64,000 bases of DNA from Variovorax flavidus. GTDB lineage: Bacteria; Pseudomonadota; Gammaproteobacteria; Burkholderiales; Burkholderiaceae_C. The position numbers and the translations under genes were made by a program. Location: the NCBI RefSeq assembly GCF_030317145.1, contig NZ_JASZYE010000007.1, positions 62,001 to 126,000 of the forward strand. The letters run 5' to 3'. Every line of letters starts with the position of its first letter. The stretch's first letter is position 1. The notes beneath the pieces were generated by a model, which made no database searches, had not been told where the DNA came from, and saw only the letters and a program-made list of their open reading frames with translations. Shown piece by piece: positions 1 to 8,714 of this stretch.

Positions 1-429
1 GCTGGTGCGTTCGTTGCCGGCCACCTGTTCGGCGCCTGCGCTGTCCATGTAGGCGCGGAAGGTCGAGACCTCGATCACCTCGTGGTCGCGCCCGCGCCCG
101 TACACCACGTGCACGATGCGAAAGCGCCGGCCGATGATGAAGGCCCGACGGAACAGGCTCTTGACCTGCTCGGGCGTGGCGTTGGTCGCAACGTCGAAGT
201 CCTTGGGGCGCAGGCCCAGCAACAGATCTCGCACCGCGCCACCGACCACGTAGGCTTCGAAACCGGCACCCTGCAAGGTGGTGACCACGTTCTTCGCGCG
301 CTCATCGACCAGTGCCGGGTCGATGCCGTGCACCGAGGCGTCGACCTCCTGGCGTTTGCCTAAACGGGCCTTGCCGAGCGGCGCATCGCCGGATTTGCCG
401 AGGAGTTTGTCGATGAATTTCTTGATCAT
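1..429 (-). CDS. pcnB: Poly(A) polymerase I, N-terminal part (cut by window edge)
   Basis: The gene starts at the ATG at 429 and runs off the window's left edge, so only the first 143 codons are present. The visible part holds the class II nucleotidyltransferase head: GGAVRDLLLG at residues 63-72, then KDFDVATNA, whose two Asp residues (77 and 79) bind catalytic metal. The region after it, FRIVHVVYGRGRDHEVIEV, is typical of PcnB rather than of CCA-adding enzymes. By family knowledge PcnB adds poly(A) tails to RNA 3' ends and so hastens decay. It lies 30 bp downstream of hda on the same strand and is probably cotranscribed with it. No good Shine-Dalgarno sequence is visible. The remaining two thirds of the protein cannot be assessed. 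Confidence 0.93.
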   Translation of the reverse strand, partial: MIKKFIDKLLGKSGDAPLGKARLGKRQEVDASVHGIDPALVDERAKNVVTTLQGAGFEAYVVGGAVRDLLLGLRPKDFDVATNATPEQVKSLFRRAFIIGRRFRIVHVVYGRGRDHEVIEVSTFRAYMDSAGAEQVAGNERTS

Positions 430-459
430 TGGGAGGGTGGGTTCGGCGCGCAGGGCGTC

Positions 460-1146
460 CTATTCATTTTCGAGCATCGACCGGATCAGCGGGATGGTGA
501 TCGCCCGCTGGGTCTGCAAGGCGTAGCCGTCGAGCTGCGTGAGCAGCTCCATCAGGCTTCCGAGGTCGCGGCTGAATCGATGCAGCATGTAGTCGAGCAC
601 GTCGTCCGACAGCATCACGCCGCGGCTGTCCGCAGCGTGGCGCAGGACCGCGCGACGCTCGGTTTCGCTCAGCACCTGCAAGTGGAACACATGGCCCCAG
701 CCGAGCCGCGTGCGCAAGTCCTCGCGCAGCGGCAGATCGGCCGGCGGCACGGCGCCCGCCGCGACGACGCCGCGCTGAAGGCTCTGGGCGTTGACGAACC
801 AGTTGAAGGCCGCGTGCTGCTGGACCGCGGTGAAGAGATGCACATCGTCGAGCAGCACGGCACCCCATCGTTCGTCGAATTCAGGCGGATTCGACATCGC
901 AGGAGTCAGCCAGCCGACGCCGGCACCCTGCTCGCGCAATGCGCCGCCGACGGCTTCGAGCAGATGGGACTTGCCGCAACCGCTGTCGCCCCAGAGATAG
1001 GTCGGCACCGGCGAATGGAGCGTGGGCGCGCGGGCATCGCCGACCCACAATGTCAGGTGCCGCAGCGCCGGCTCGTTCGGACCGGCGAAGAAGTCCGCGA
1101 GCGTCGGACCGGTCGCCAGGCCGATATCGAGCGCAAGTTGCTTCAT
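460..1146 (-). CDS. hda: DnaA regulatory inactivator Hda
   Basis: A 228-residue AAA+ protein related to the DnaA core. The N-terminus MKQLALDIG carries a QL.L-type sliding-clamp binding motif, which is why I start at the ATG at 1146 and not at the in-frame upstream ATG at 1218. Walker A is GDSGCGKS at residues 53-60 and Walker B is around LLDD at 98-101. Length matches the Hda family, with no DNA-binding domain IV. By family knowledge Hda with the beta clamp stimulates DnaA-ATP hydrolysis and so prevents re-initiation of replication. It is divergent from purM and followed by pcnB. Confidence 0.93.
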   Translation of the reverse strand: MKQLALDIGLATGPTLADFFAGPNEPALRHLTLWVGDARAPTLHSPVPTYLWGDSGCGKSHLLEAVGGALREQGAGVGWLTPAMSNPPEFDERWGAVLLDDVHLFTAVQQHAAFNWFVNAQSLQRGVVAAGAVPPADLPLREDLRTRLGWGHVFHLQVLSETERRAVLRHAADSRGVMLSDDVLDYMLHRFSRDLGSLMELLTQLDGYALQTQRAITIPLIRSMLENE

Positions 1147-1249
1147 GCCAGGACCGCCGCGAGCGGCTGAGGGGGCGCGGATGACGCGAAAGAAGGGTTC
1201 ATGGGGCAGGACTGACAAGCCTGAGGGAGGGGGAGCCGACGAGCGCCCT

Positions 1250-1255
1250 TAAAAT
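1250..1255 (+). promoter_or_regulatory. Possible -10 element before purM
   Basis: TAAAAT about 90 bp upstream of the purM ATG, in the 198-bp divergent spacer between hda and purM (1147-1344). No convincing -35 box is found at 16-18 bp, so this is a weak call. The rest of the spacer shows no other clear signal. Confidence 0.3.
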
Positions 1256-1344
1256 CGTGGCGAATTCTATCGGCCCGACTGCATCGGTTGCCGGCGTCAT
1301 TGTCCTCCTCCTTCCGCCCATCCCCTCCTCCAGTCCGGCCTGCC

Positions 1345-2385
1345 ATGAACTCCAACTCCACCACTCCGCTCAGCTACAAGGATGCGGGCGTCGACATCGA
1401 CGCCGGCGACGCGCTGGTCGACCGGATCAAGCCTCTCGCCAAGAAGACGATGCGCGAGGGCGTGCTGGCCGGCATCGGCGGCTTCGGCGCCCTGTTCGAA
1501 GTGCCCAAGCGCTACAAGGAACCGGTCCTGGTGAGCGGCACGGACGGCGTGGGCACCAAGCTCAAGCTCGCTTTCGAATGGAACATGCACGACACCGTGG
1601 GCATCGACCTAGTGGCTATGAGCGTGAACGACGTGCTGGTGCAGGGCGCCGAGCCGCTGTTCTTCCTTGACTATTTCGCCTGCGGCAAGCTGGACGTGGA
1701 CACGGCCGCGGCCGTGGTCGGCGGCATCGCCCGGGGCTGCGAGCTCAGCGGCTGCGCGCTGATCGGCGGCGAAACGGCCGAAATGCCGGGCATGTACCCG
1801 GCCGGCGAGTACGACCTGGCCGGCTTCGCGGTCGGCGCGGTCGAGAAGTCGCTGATCCTGACCGGGCAAAACGTCAAGCCCGGGGACGTGGTGCTGGGCC
1901 TGGCTTCGGCCGGTGTGCATTCCAACGGATTCAGCCTGGTACGCAAGGTGATCGAGCGCGCGGGCGACGCCCTGCCCGCGACGCTGGACGGCAAGCCGTT
2001 CCGCGAAGCCGTGATGGCACCGACCCGACTCTATGTGAAGCCGGTGCTCGCCGCGCTCGCCAAGCACCCGATCAAGGCGCTGGCACACATCACCGGCGGC
2101 GGCCTGCTCGAAAACATTCCGCGCGTGCTGCCCGAAGGAACTGCGGCCCATCTGCGCAAGGGCAGCTGGCCGCAGACCGAACTCTTCGCCTGGTTGCAGA
2201 AGGTCGCCGGCATCGACGACATCGAGATGAACCGCACCTTCAACAACGGCATCGGCATGGTGGTGGTGATCGACGCGGCCGAAGCCGCCGCCTGCGCTGC
2301 CACGCTGCGCGCTGCGGGCGAGACGGTGCACGAGATCGGCGTCATTGCCGAACGCGGGGCCGACGCGCCAGTCGTCGTCGCCTGA
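1345..2385 (+). CDS. purM: Phosphoribosylformylglycinamidine cyclo-ligase (AIR synthetase)
   Basis: A 346-residue protein, the same size as well-studied PurM enzymes. It makes aminoimidazole ribonucleotide from FGAM with ATP, step five of purine synthesis in the cytoplasm. Signature segments are GIGGFGALFEV near residue 43, the ATP-binding SGTDGVGTKLKLAF near 64 and GGGLLENIPR in the second half. The start is placed at the ATG at 1345, where homology begins; an in-frame ATG at 1288 would add 19 Pro/Ser-rich residues not seen in the family. The next gene begins 5 bp after the stop, suggesting an operon. Confidence 0.96.
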   Translation: MNSNSTTPLSYKDAGVDIDAGDALVDRIKPLAKKTMREGVLAGIGGFGALFEVPKRYKEPVLVSGTDGVGTKLKLAFEWNMHDTVGIDLVAMSVNDVLVQGAEPLFFLDYFACGKLDVDTAAAVVGGIARGCELSGCALIGGETAEMPGMYPAGEYDLAGFAVGAVEKSLILTGQNVKPGDVVLGLASAGVHSNGFSLVRKVIERAGDALPATLDGKPFREAVMAPTRLYVKPVLAALAKHPIKALAHITGGGLLENIPRVLPEGTAAHLRKGSWPQTELFAWLQKVAGIDDIEMNRTFNNGIGMVVVIDAAEAAACAATLRAAGETVHEIGVIAERGADAPVVVA

Positions 2386-2390
2386 ACAGC

Positions 2391-3458
2391 TTGCGCCGCG
2401 TGAGCGAGCTGACCCGCACCCCTTCGCGTTCCCTGGTCACGGCGAGCTATCTGCTCATTGCCGGGACTCTGCTCTTGATCATGTGGCAGGGCTTGCTGCC
2501 GGGACTGCTGTGCGTGTGCATCGGCTTTCTCGGCACGCGCTGGATCGCCCGGCTGCTGCATTCGGGCCTTCGCCGGTCGCCAAAGATCAGCGCGAACGAC
2601 CCGGGATGGGCCATGACGCCGCCGTTCCCGCGCGTCACCGCGGCGACCTTCGTGATGCTGGCGCCGATCGGGCTTCTCATCCTCGGCTTTTCGGAGGCGC
2701 GCGAATTCGTCCTGAACGCCCCGGAGCAGTACCAGGAACTGCTCGACTTCGTCGCCCGGACGGTGCTGGAACTGCGCCTCAAGCTGCCCCCGGACATCGC
2801 CGCCTATCTGCCGGAAGGTGCCGCGGAGGTGCAGCGGACGATTGCCGGCTTCCTGCGTGCGCAGGCCGGCTCGCTCGCGCTGACCGGCCGGGCCTGGCTC
2901 GGCGGGCTGCTGTTCGCCTATGTGGGCCTGATCATCGGATCGCTGGCTGCCATCGCCACGCAGGTCCCGTCACGCCGTCCGCTGGCCCAGCAACTCAAGG
3001 AACGCATCGTCCTGTTCGGCGAGGCCTTCGGGCAGATCGTGGCGGCGCAGTTCTGGATCGCAGCCTTCAACACGTTCCTGACGGCCATCTTCCTGCTGTT
3101 CCTGCTGCCCGCGTGGAAGATGGAACTGCCCTACACACCGGCGCTGATCACCCTGACCTTCGTCGCCGGACTGGTGCCGATCGTCGGCAACCTGATCTGC
3201 AACACGGTCATCACGCTGGTGGGGCTGTCGGTGTCGCCCATCGTCGCGCTGGCCTGCCTCGCGTTCCTGATCCTGATCCACAAGGCCGAATACCTGATCA
3301 ATGCCAAGGTGGTCGGCAGCCGCACGCAGATGGCGGTCTGGGAGCTTCTGGCGGTGATGTTCGTGGCCGAAGCCGTGTTCGGACCGGCCGGCCTGGTCGC
3401 GGCACCGCTGTTCTATGCGTACCTCAAGAAAGAACTGAAGGCGGCAGGACTGGTCTAG
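2391..3458 (+). CDS. AI-2E family transporter / PerM-like permease
   Basis: A 355-residue polytopic membrane protein with hydrophobic segments near residues 15-50, 85-105, 165-190, 205-240, 250-285, 290-310 and 320-345. The layout (two N-terminal helices, a soluble loop, then a C-terminal helix bundle with GLVPIVGNL and FGPAGLVAAPLFYAYLKKEL) fits the AI-2E exporter family (PerM/TqsA). Substrate cannot be inferred. The start is TTG at 2391, 5 bp after purM; a GTG three codons later (2400) is equally possible. Such permeases often sit beside purM and hda in Burkholderiales, but the reason is unknown. Confidence 0.85.
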   Translation: MRRVSELTRTPSRSLVTASYLLIAGTLLLIMWQGLLPGLLCVCIGFLGTRWIARLLHSGLRRSPKISANDPGWAMTPPFPRVTAATFVMLAPIGLLILGFSEAREFVLNAPEQYQELLDFVARTVLELRLKLPPDIAAYLPEGAAEVQRTIAGFLRAQAGSLALTGRAWLGGLLFAYVGLIIGSLAAIATQVPSRRPLAQQLKERIVLFGEAFGQIVAAQFWIAAFNTFLTAIFLLFLLPAWKMELPYTPALITLTFVAGLVPIVGNLICNTVITLVGLSVSPIVALACLAFLILIHKAEYLINAKVVGSRTQMAVWELLAVMFVAEAVFGPAGLVAAPLFYAYLKKELKAAGLV

Positions 3459-3571
3459 GCGAAAGCCATGTCCTGAATTGATCGATTCACGTCCGCACCA
3501 GCACGGACGGATGGGCTTCCATCCCTGAAAATTCGGCGCATCATCCAACACTCGCCAGGAGTCGCCGCGCC

Positions 3572-4150
3572 ATGAAAAGCTGTCTGATTGTGATCGATGT
3601 GCAGGAGTCGTTCCGCCACCGTCCCTACTTCGACGAACGCGGCCTGCCCGCTTTTCTCGGCGCCCAGAACGCGCTGATTTCCGGCTTTGCGGCCGCAGGC
3701 GCGCCTATCGTGCGGGTCTTCCACACCGACGGACCGGCCGTGGCGAGCAATTCCTTCGCCGTCGAATCGGGTCATGTTCGACCGCTCGAAGGACTGGCCG
3801 GCTTCGAAGCCGCGGCCACTTTCAACAAGCGCCGCCACAGCGCGCTGGTGGGCACCGGGCTGGACGTCTGGCTCACACAGAACCGCATCGGCCGCCTCGT
3901 CATCAGCGGCATCCGCACCGAGCAATGCTGCGAGACGACCGCGCGCCACGCCTCCGACCTCGGATGGCAGGTCGACTACGTGCCCGACGCCACGCTGACC
4001 TTCGACATGGTCCAGCCCGACGGCAGGCCGCTGACTGCGGCCGACATCATGGCGCGGACGGCCACCGTGCTCGATGGCCGATTCGCGAAGATCTGCGGCG
4101 TGGACGAAGCACTCACGCGCCTCGACGCCAGCACGAAGGAATCTGCGTGA
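3572..4150 (+). CDS. Isochorismatase-like cysteine hydrolase
   Basis: A 192-residue alpha/beta hydrolase of the isochorismatase/nicotinamidase fold. The catalytic triad is recognisable: Asp9 in LIVIDVQ, Lys86 in TFNKRRHSA, and Cys119 in GIRTEQCCETTA. The usual residue after the catalytic Cys (often Val) is a second Cys here. Members hydrolyse amide or vinyl-ether bonds; the exact substrate is not predictable. Its stop overlaps the GTG start of the DJ-1/PfpI gene by 4 bp, so the two are translationally coupled. The 113-bp region upstream contains two small GC hairpins (3490-3509 and 3509-3524) and no clear promoter. Confidence 0.85.
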   Translation: MKSCLIVIDVQESFRHRPYFDERGLPAFLGAQNALISGFAAAGAPIVRVFHTDGPAVASNSFAVESGHVRPLEGLAGFEAAATFNKRRHSALVGTGLDVWLTQNRIGRLVISGIRTEQCCETTARHASDLGWQVDYVPDATLTFDMVQPDGRPLTAADIMARTATVLDGRFAKICGVDEALTRLDASTKESA

Positions 4151-4761
4151 ACCCCACCTTGCGCGTCGCGATCCTCGCGTTCGACGATGTCGAAGCGCTG
4201 GATCTCGCCGGCCCGTACGAGGTCTTCACCACGGCCAGCCGCATGGGCCAGCGAGCAGCCCCCGACGCGCCGCCGTGCTTCGAGGTGACTTGCGTCGCGC
4301 GCAGCATGGCACCGGTGCGCATGCGGGCCGGGCTCGCCGTTCTGCCGGGGCATTCGTTTGCCGATGCGCCCCGTGCGGATGTCCTGATCGTGCCGGGCGG
4401 CGTGGTCGATACCGCGATGGAATGCAGCGCCACGCTGGAGTGGATCGCACGCGCCAGCCGCGATGCCCGCATCACCGCGTCGGTTTGTACCGGCGCCTTC
4501 CTGCTGGCGGCCAGCGGCGTGCTGCGCAGCGAGCACATCATCACGACCCACTGGGAAGACATCGCGGACTTGCGCACCCGGTTTCCGTCGCTCAACGTGC
4601 AGGAAGGGCCGCGCTGGATCGATCAGGGCAGCATCGTCACGTCCGCCGGCATCACCGCGGGCATCGACATGAGCCTGCACCTGGTGGCCCGGCTGGCCGG
4701 CGACGCGCTGGCCCAGCGCACCGCACGACAGATGGATTTCGCATGGACGAGGCCCGATTAG
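4147..4761 (+). CDS. DJ-1/PfpI family protein
   Basis: A 204-residue stand-alone class I glutamine-amidotransferase-like (DJ-1/PfpI) domain. The nucleophile elbow SVCTGAFLLAASG places Cys114, followed by a THWED motif with His135. That Cys-His pair is the layout of the GlxA/isonitrile-hydratase branch of the superfamily, not that of the PfpI protease. No DNA-binding domain is present, unlike the neighbour downstream. The start is GTG at 4147, chosen because it gives an ATGA-like overlap with the hydrolase stop and because the longer in-frame extension is Arg-rich antisense-looking sequence. It overlaps the next gene by 19 bp. Catalytic activity is inferred, not proven. Confidence 0.82.
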   Translation: MNPTLRVAILAFDDVEALDLAGPYEVFTTASRMGQRAAPDAPPCFEVTCVARSMAPVRMRAGLAVLPGHSFADAPRADVLIVPGGVVDTAMECSATLEWIARASRDARITASVCTGAFLLAASGVLRSEHIITTHWEDIADLRTRFPSLNVQEGPRWIDQGSIVTSAGITAGIDMSLHLVARLAGDALAQRTARQMDFAWTRPD

Positions 4762-5765
4762 CCGGCGACCCGCCCATCCGGGTCGTCTTCGCGCTGCTGC
4801 CTCATAGCCTGATCCTCGATTGGGCGGGCCCGGCGGAAGCGCTGCGCATCGCCAACCAATTGCTGGTCGCAAGCGGCAGGCCGGCCCGCTTCGAACTCGT
4901 CTTCGCGAGCCCCGAACCGACGTCGACGAGTTCCGTCGGCGTCGCACTCGCGGGGCTGCAGCCGCTGCCACTCCAATGGGATGCTCCGTCGTGGGTGGTG
5001 CTGGTCGGGCTACCGGGGGACACGGTGGCTGTCGACAACGAGCCAGCGCAGACGCTGCTGCGCTGGTTGCGCGGTCTGCGGCTCGAAAGCGGCCGGCTCG
5101 AACTCGTCACGATCTGCGCAGGCACCCTTCTCGCGGCCCATGCGGGCTTGCTGAACGGACGTCGCGCGACGACGCATCATCATCATCTGGACGAACTGCG
5201 ACGCGTCGACCCACGCTGCGAGGTGGTCGCCAACCGCGTCTTCGTCCTGGATGCGCCGCTCTACAGCAGTGCGGGCGTCACGACGGGCATCGACCTCGTG
5301 CTTCACCGCATCGCCGAAACCTGCGGCGAATCGCTCGCGGCACGCGTGGCGCAGACCATGGTCGTCGCCATGCGGCGCGGCCCCCACGACCCGGAGTTGT
5401 CGCCCTTCCTGGCCTATCGCAACCACCTGCATGCCGCCCTGCACCGCGTCCAGGACGCGGTGAGCGAACGCCCGCAAGACGAGTGGTCCGTCCCCCGCAT
5501 GGCCGACGTAGCCCACACATCGCCGCGACACCTGACACGTCTTTTCGTCGAGCACGCCGGCGTAGCGCCATTGACCTACCTGCGTCGCTTGCGTCTCGCG
5601 ACGGCGCAACTCGCCCTGCGATCAGGCGCCAACGTCACCCGGGCCGCAGACATCTCGGGCTTCGGCTCCGACACCCAACTGCGCCGAGCATGGCGCCAGT
5701 TCGGCCTCCCCGGCTCCCCTTCAACCCAGGACAGCAGCCCGCAAGAGGTGCACGCCAACGCGTGA
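4743..5765 (+). CDS. GlxA-type AraC family transcriptional regulator
   Basis: A 340-residue regulator with an N-terminal DJ-1/PfpI-like domain (about 10-200) and a C-terminal AraC double helix-turn-helix (about 240-325, with MADVAHTSPRHLTRLF and the second-helix region AADISGFGSDTQLRRAWRQ). Cys125 occupies the elbow position (TICAGTLLAAHAG), followed by four His at 145-148. GlxA-like proteins sense small metabolites through the DJ-1 domain. Its start lies inside the preceding DJ-1 gene, so hydrolase, DJ-1 protein and regulator form one coupled operon. It probably controls its own operon, but no operator is identified. Confidence 0.88.
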   Translation: MDEARLAGDPPIRVVFALLPHSLILDWAGPAEALRIANQLLVASGRPARFELVFASPEPTSTSSVGVALAGLQPLPLQWDAPSWVVLVGLPGDTVAVDNEPAQTLLRWLRGLRLESGRLELVTICAGTLLAAHAGLLNGRRATTHHHHLDELRRVDPRCEVVANRVFVLDAPLYSSAGVTTGIDLVLHRIAETCGESLAARVAQTMVVAMRRGPHDPELSPFLAYRNHLHAALHRVQDAVSERPQDEWSVPRMADVAHTSPRHLTRLFVEHAGVAPLTYLRRLRLATAQLALRSGANVTRAADISGFGSDTQLRRAWRQFGLPGSPSTQDSSPQEVHANA

Positions 5766-5775
5766 AACACCGCGG
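5762..5775 (+). repeat. Possible remnant of the dispersed repeat (head only)
   Basis: GTGAAACACCGCGG here is identical to the first 14 bp of the dispersed repeat at 19801 and 29496. The stop codon of the GlxA-type regulator lies inside it. The rest of the repeat is missing. With only 14 bp it could be chance, but the match is exact and, as with the other copies, it sits at a gene end. Confidence 0.4.
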
Positions 5776-5779
5776 GAAT

Positions 5780-6199
5780 CTAGAGGTACCCGCAAAAGCG
5801 AAGGACGTGCCCATCGGGTTCGCGGATCGCGAACTCGCGCAGCCCCCAGGGCTGGGAGGTCGGCGGTTCGATCACCGTCACGCCGCGCTTAACGTAGGCC
5901 GCGTGCAATCCGTCGACATCGCGCCCCACGTGAATCACGATCTCGCCACGCCAGGGGCTGGCCTCGCGCCGGCCGCACTGCCAGAGGCGCAGGTAGACGG
6001 GGTCCCCGTAGCTGCGATCACCCTTCTTCACCCGCGCATAGCTCGGAGGCTCGCCAGCGATGAAGTCGAGTTCGAAGCCGAGCACGTCGCGGAAATAGCG
6101 CGCCGCGCGCGTGACATCGGCCACCGGCAGCACAGGTTGAATGCCATGGAATTCATGCAGCGTCCCGAGGTCCACCGCCGAAGCCTTGACAGGCTCCAT
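5780..6199 (-). CDS. VOC family (glyoxalase/bleomycin-resistance fold) protein
   Basis: A 139-residue single VOC domain: HGIQPVLPVADVTRAARYF opens the first beta-alpha-beta-beta-beta module and REFAIREPDGHVLRFCGYL closes the second, with the Glu typical of the metal site. Family members are dioxygenases, lyases or antibiotic-binding proteins; this one cannot be assigned further. The ATG at 6199 overlaps the stop of the SirB1-like gene by one base (TGATG), so translation is probably coupled. It is the last gene of the murJ-sirB1-VOC unit and converges on the GlxA-type regulator. Confidence 0.82.
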   Translation of the reverse strand: MEPVKASAVDLGTLHEFHGIQPVLPVADVTRAARYFRDVLGFELDFIAGEPPSYARVKKGDRSYGDPVYLRLWQCGRREASPWRGEIVIHVGRDVDGLHAAYVKRGVTVIEPPTSQPWGLREFAIREPDGHVLRFCGYL

Positions 6200-7050
6200 C
6201 AGTTTTCCGCCCGGCGGAGCGCCGCCACGCGCTCGGCGATGGCATCGATGTCGAGCGCGTCTTCGGCGTGCGCCAGATAGGTTTCCAGGTCGCGCACCGC
6301 GGGCGCGCAATTGCCCTGTTCCGCATGCGCCAGGCCGCGGTCGCGATGCTCGCCCCACGCTTCGGGCAGCAGGGCGATCAGGCGGTCCTGCACCGCAATC
6401 GCGCGCTGCCAGTCTTCCTGCGCGTGGTGAATTTCCTTCAGGTTGCGCAACATGCGCCCGATGATTTCGCGCGGCGTCGCAGGCTGCAGGTAGAGGCCGA
6501 GCGGCACGTCGAAATCACCCACCAGGCCATTGCTGCGCTTGTAGGGCTCCAGCCGTTCGCTGAGTTCCTCGCGCGAAAGCGACTTGCCGGTGAAAGGATC
6601 GATCACCACCTGCCCCTTCGGCAGCGTGACCTTCAACATGAAATGGCCCGGAAAACCCACGCCGCGTGCTTGCAGGCCAAGGCCCTGTGCGAGTTCCATC
6701 CACAGCACGGCGAGCGAGATCGGAATGCCGCGCCGGGTGCGCAGCACCGCGTTGAGGTAGCTGTTGTCGGGATCGTAGTAATCGTTGACGTTGCCGCCGA
6801 AACTCAGGTCATGAAAGAAGAACTGGTTGAGCGCCCGCAAACGCTGCAGAGGAGCCGCATCGGCCGGCAGGCGCCGCTTGAGACGGGCGAGCAACTGGTC
6901 GACGTCGCCAAGCACCTGCTGCACGTCGAGTTCGGGATATTCGTCCTGTGCAAGGCTGGCCGCCGCTTCGAGCAACGGAAACTGCTCGTCGCTCTTCACG
7001 AGTGAATTGAAGTACTCGAGAGCAGTGGGCGTCGAGAAGCTGAACGTCAT
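6199..7050 (-). CDS. SirB1 family protein, transglutaminase-like with TPR tail
   Basis: A 283-residue protein with the SirB1/transglutaminase-like domain at about 35-190 (DYYDPDNSYLNAVLRTRRG and GVGFPGHFMLK are hallmark segments) and a C-terminal helical TPR-like region from about 205. Start is the ATG at 7050. In many proteobacteria such a gene sits beside peptide-chain-release or lipid II genes; here it follows murJ by 55 bp on the same strand. Its biochemical role is not established. I see no catalytic Cys-His-Asp triad strong enough to claim transglutaminase activity. Confidence 0.85.
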   Translation of the reverse strand: MTFSFSTPTALEYFNSLVKSDEQFPLLEAAASLAQDEYPELDVQQVLGDVDQLLARLKRRLPADAAPLQRLRALNQFFFHDLSFGGNVNDYYDPDNSYLNAVLRTRRGIPISLAVLWMELAQGLGLQARGVGFPGHFMLKVTLPKGQVVIDPFTGKSLSREELSERLEPYKRSNGLVGDFDVPLGLYLQPATPREIIGRMLRNLKEIHHAQEDWQRAIAVQDRLIALLPEAWGEHRDRGLAHAEQGNCAPAVRDLETYLAHAEDALDIDAIAERVAALRRAEN

Positions 7051-7105
7051 GTGGCTTTGTAGAGGAGCAATCGGAGAGCGTCAAGGCGGTAACGCCGAAG
7101 TGCAA

Positions 7106-8671
7106 TCAGCGCCGCACGAAGGTGCGAAGCTTCAGGCCGGTCATCGCCAGGACGGCGAAATAGAGCAGCGCACCGCCGACGACCAGCGCGGCCAGCAGGC
7201 CGATGCGCTGCAGCCGATGTGCCTGCAAGGCGATCCAGTCGAAATGGCGGTCGCCCCAGACGAGCAACACGCCGAGCGCCGCGGTCGCCAGCAGCACCTG
7301 GAGGACGAACTTTCCCCAGCCCGGCATGGGCTGATAGCTGCCGCGGCGGATCAGCCCGACCAGCAGCCACAGCGCGTTGACCAGCGCACCGATGCCGATC
7401 GTGAGAGTGAGCGCCGCGTGCTGCAGCAGCGGCACCAGGAAGATATTGAGCACCTGGGTCAGCACCAGCACCCCGACCGCGATCAGCATCGGCGTGCGCG
7501 TGTCCTGCTTGGCGTAGTAGCCGGGCGCCAGTACCTTGATCGCCACGATGCCGACCAGGCCGACGCCGTAGCCCATCAGCGCCAAACTGGTGCGCTGCAC
7601 GTGCAGCGCGCTGAACTCGCCGTTGTGGAACAGCACCGCGACCAGCGGCCGCGCAAAGACCAGCAGCGCCAGCGCGCATGGCACTGCCAGCAGCACCACC
7701 AGCCGCAAGCCCCAATCCAGCATCGATGAATAGCGGGCGTGATCCTTGGCCGCGCGTGCACCTGCCAGCTGCGGCATCAGCACCACGCCGAGCGCCACGC
7801 CGAGCATGGCGGTCGGGAACTCCATCAGGCGATCGGCGTTGGTGATCCAGCTGACGCTGCCGGTTGCCAGGTGGGAGGCGATCTGGGTGTTGATCAGGAG
7901 CGAGATCTGCGCGACGCTGACGCCGATCAGCGCCGGCAGCATCAGGCGCATCACGCGGCGCGTCGTCGGGTCGGTCCATGCGGCCCGCAACGCGCCGAAG
8001 CTGGCGCCGATGCGCGGCATCATCCCCAGGCCGCGCAGGGCCGGGATCTGGATTGCCAGTTGCAGCAGGCCGCCCACCATCACCCCGACGCACTGGGCAT
8101 AGATCGGTTCGAACCCGAAACGCCTGAACAATGGCGCCCCGAGCACGATCGCAGCGATCAGCGCCAGGTTCAGCAGCACCGGCGAGGCCGCCGGCACCGC
8201 GAATTTGCGCCAGGTGTTGAGGATGCCGCCGGCCAGCGCCACCAGGGACATGAAGCCGATGTACGGGAACATCCAGCGCGTCATGACGACCGCCGCGTCG
8301 AAGCCCCGGGGATTCTGCTGGAGGCCGCTGGCCATGGCCCAGACCATCAGCGGCGCCCCGATGACGCCGAGCGCGCAAACCACCACCAGCGTCCAGGTCA
8401 GCAGGGTCGCCACGTGATCGACCAGTGCCTTGGCGCCGGCGTCGCCGTGCTCGGTCCTGGAGGCCGCCAGCACCGGTACGAAAGCCTGGCTGAAGGCGCC
8501 TTCGCCGAAAACGCGCCGGAACAGGTTCGGGATGCGGAAGGCGACGTAGAAGGCGTCGGTCATCGCGCTGACGCCGAACACCGAGGTCATGAGGACGTCG
8601 CGAACGAGGCCGGTCACCCGGGAGGCGAGGGTCAGCAGCGAGACGGTGGAGGCGGATTTGAGCAGGGACAC
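7106..8671 (-). CDS. murJ: Lipid II flippase MurJ
   Basis: A 521-residue MATE-like membrane protein with 13-14 hydrophobic helices. The start VSLLKSASTVSLLTLASR and the following VTGLVRDVLM...TDAFYVAFRIPNLFRR are diagnostic for MurJ/MviN. By family knowledge it flips lipid II across the inner membrane for peptidoglycan synthesis. I use the GTG at 8671 because homology begins there; an in-frame ATG at 8773 would add 34 hydrophilic residues and run across the rpsT promoter. It is divergent from rpsT, 118 bp apart start to start, and heads the murJ-sirB1-VOC unit. Confidence 0.94.
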   Translation of the reverse strand: MSLLKSASTVSLLTLASRVTGLVRDVLMTSVFGVSAMTDAFYVAFRIPNLFRRVFGEGAFSQAFVPVLAASRTEHGDAGAKALVDHVATLLTWTLVVVCALGVIGAPLMVWAMASGLQQNPRGFDAAVVMTRWMFPYIGFMSLVALAGGILNTWRKFAVPAASPVLLNLALIAAIVLGAPLFRRFGFEPIYAQCVGVMVGGLLQLAIQIPALRGLGMMPRIGASFGALRAAWTDPTTRRVMRLMLPALIGVSVAQISLLINTQIASHLATGSVSWITNADRLMEFPTAMLGVALGVVLMPQLAGARAAKDHARYSSMLDWGLRLVVLLAVPCALALLVFARPLVAVLFHNGEFSALHVQRTSLALMGYGVGLVGIVAIKVLAPGYYAKQDTRTPMLIAVGVLVLTQVLNIFLVPLLQHAALTLTIGIGALVNALWLLVGLIRRGSYQPMPGWGKFVLQVLLATAALGVLLVWGDRHFDWIALQAHRLQRIGLLAALVVGGALLYFAVLAMTGLKLRTFVRR

Positions 8672-8714
8672 AGGCGGGAAGTGTATGTGGCTGCGCGCCC
8701 TCTTCCGGCCGGCA

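Noticed and set aside
3925..4146. Extended N-terminus for the DJ-1/PfpI gene
   Set aside because: Arg-rich sequence read out of frame through the hydrolase; the GTG at 4147 makes a coupled overlap.
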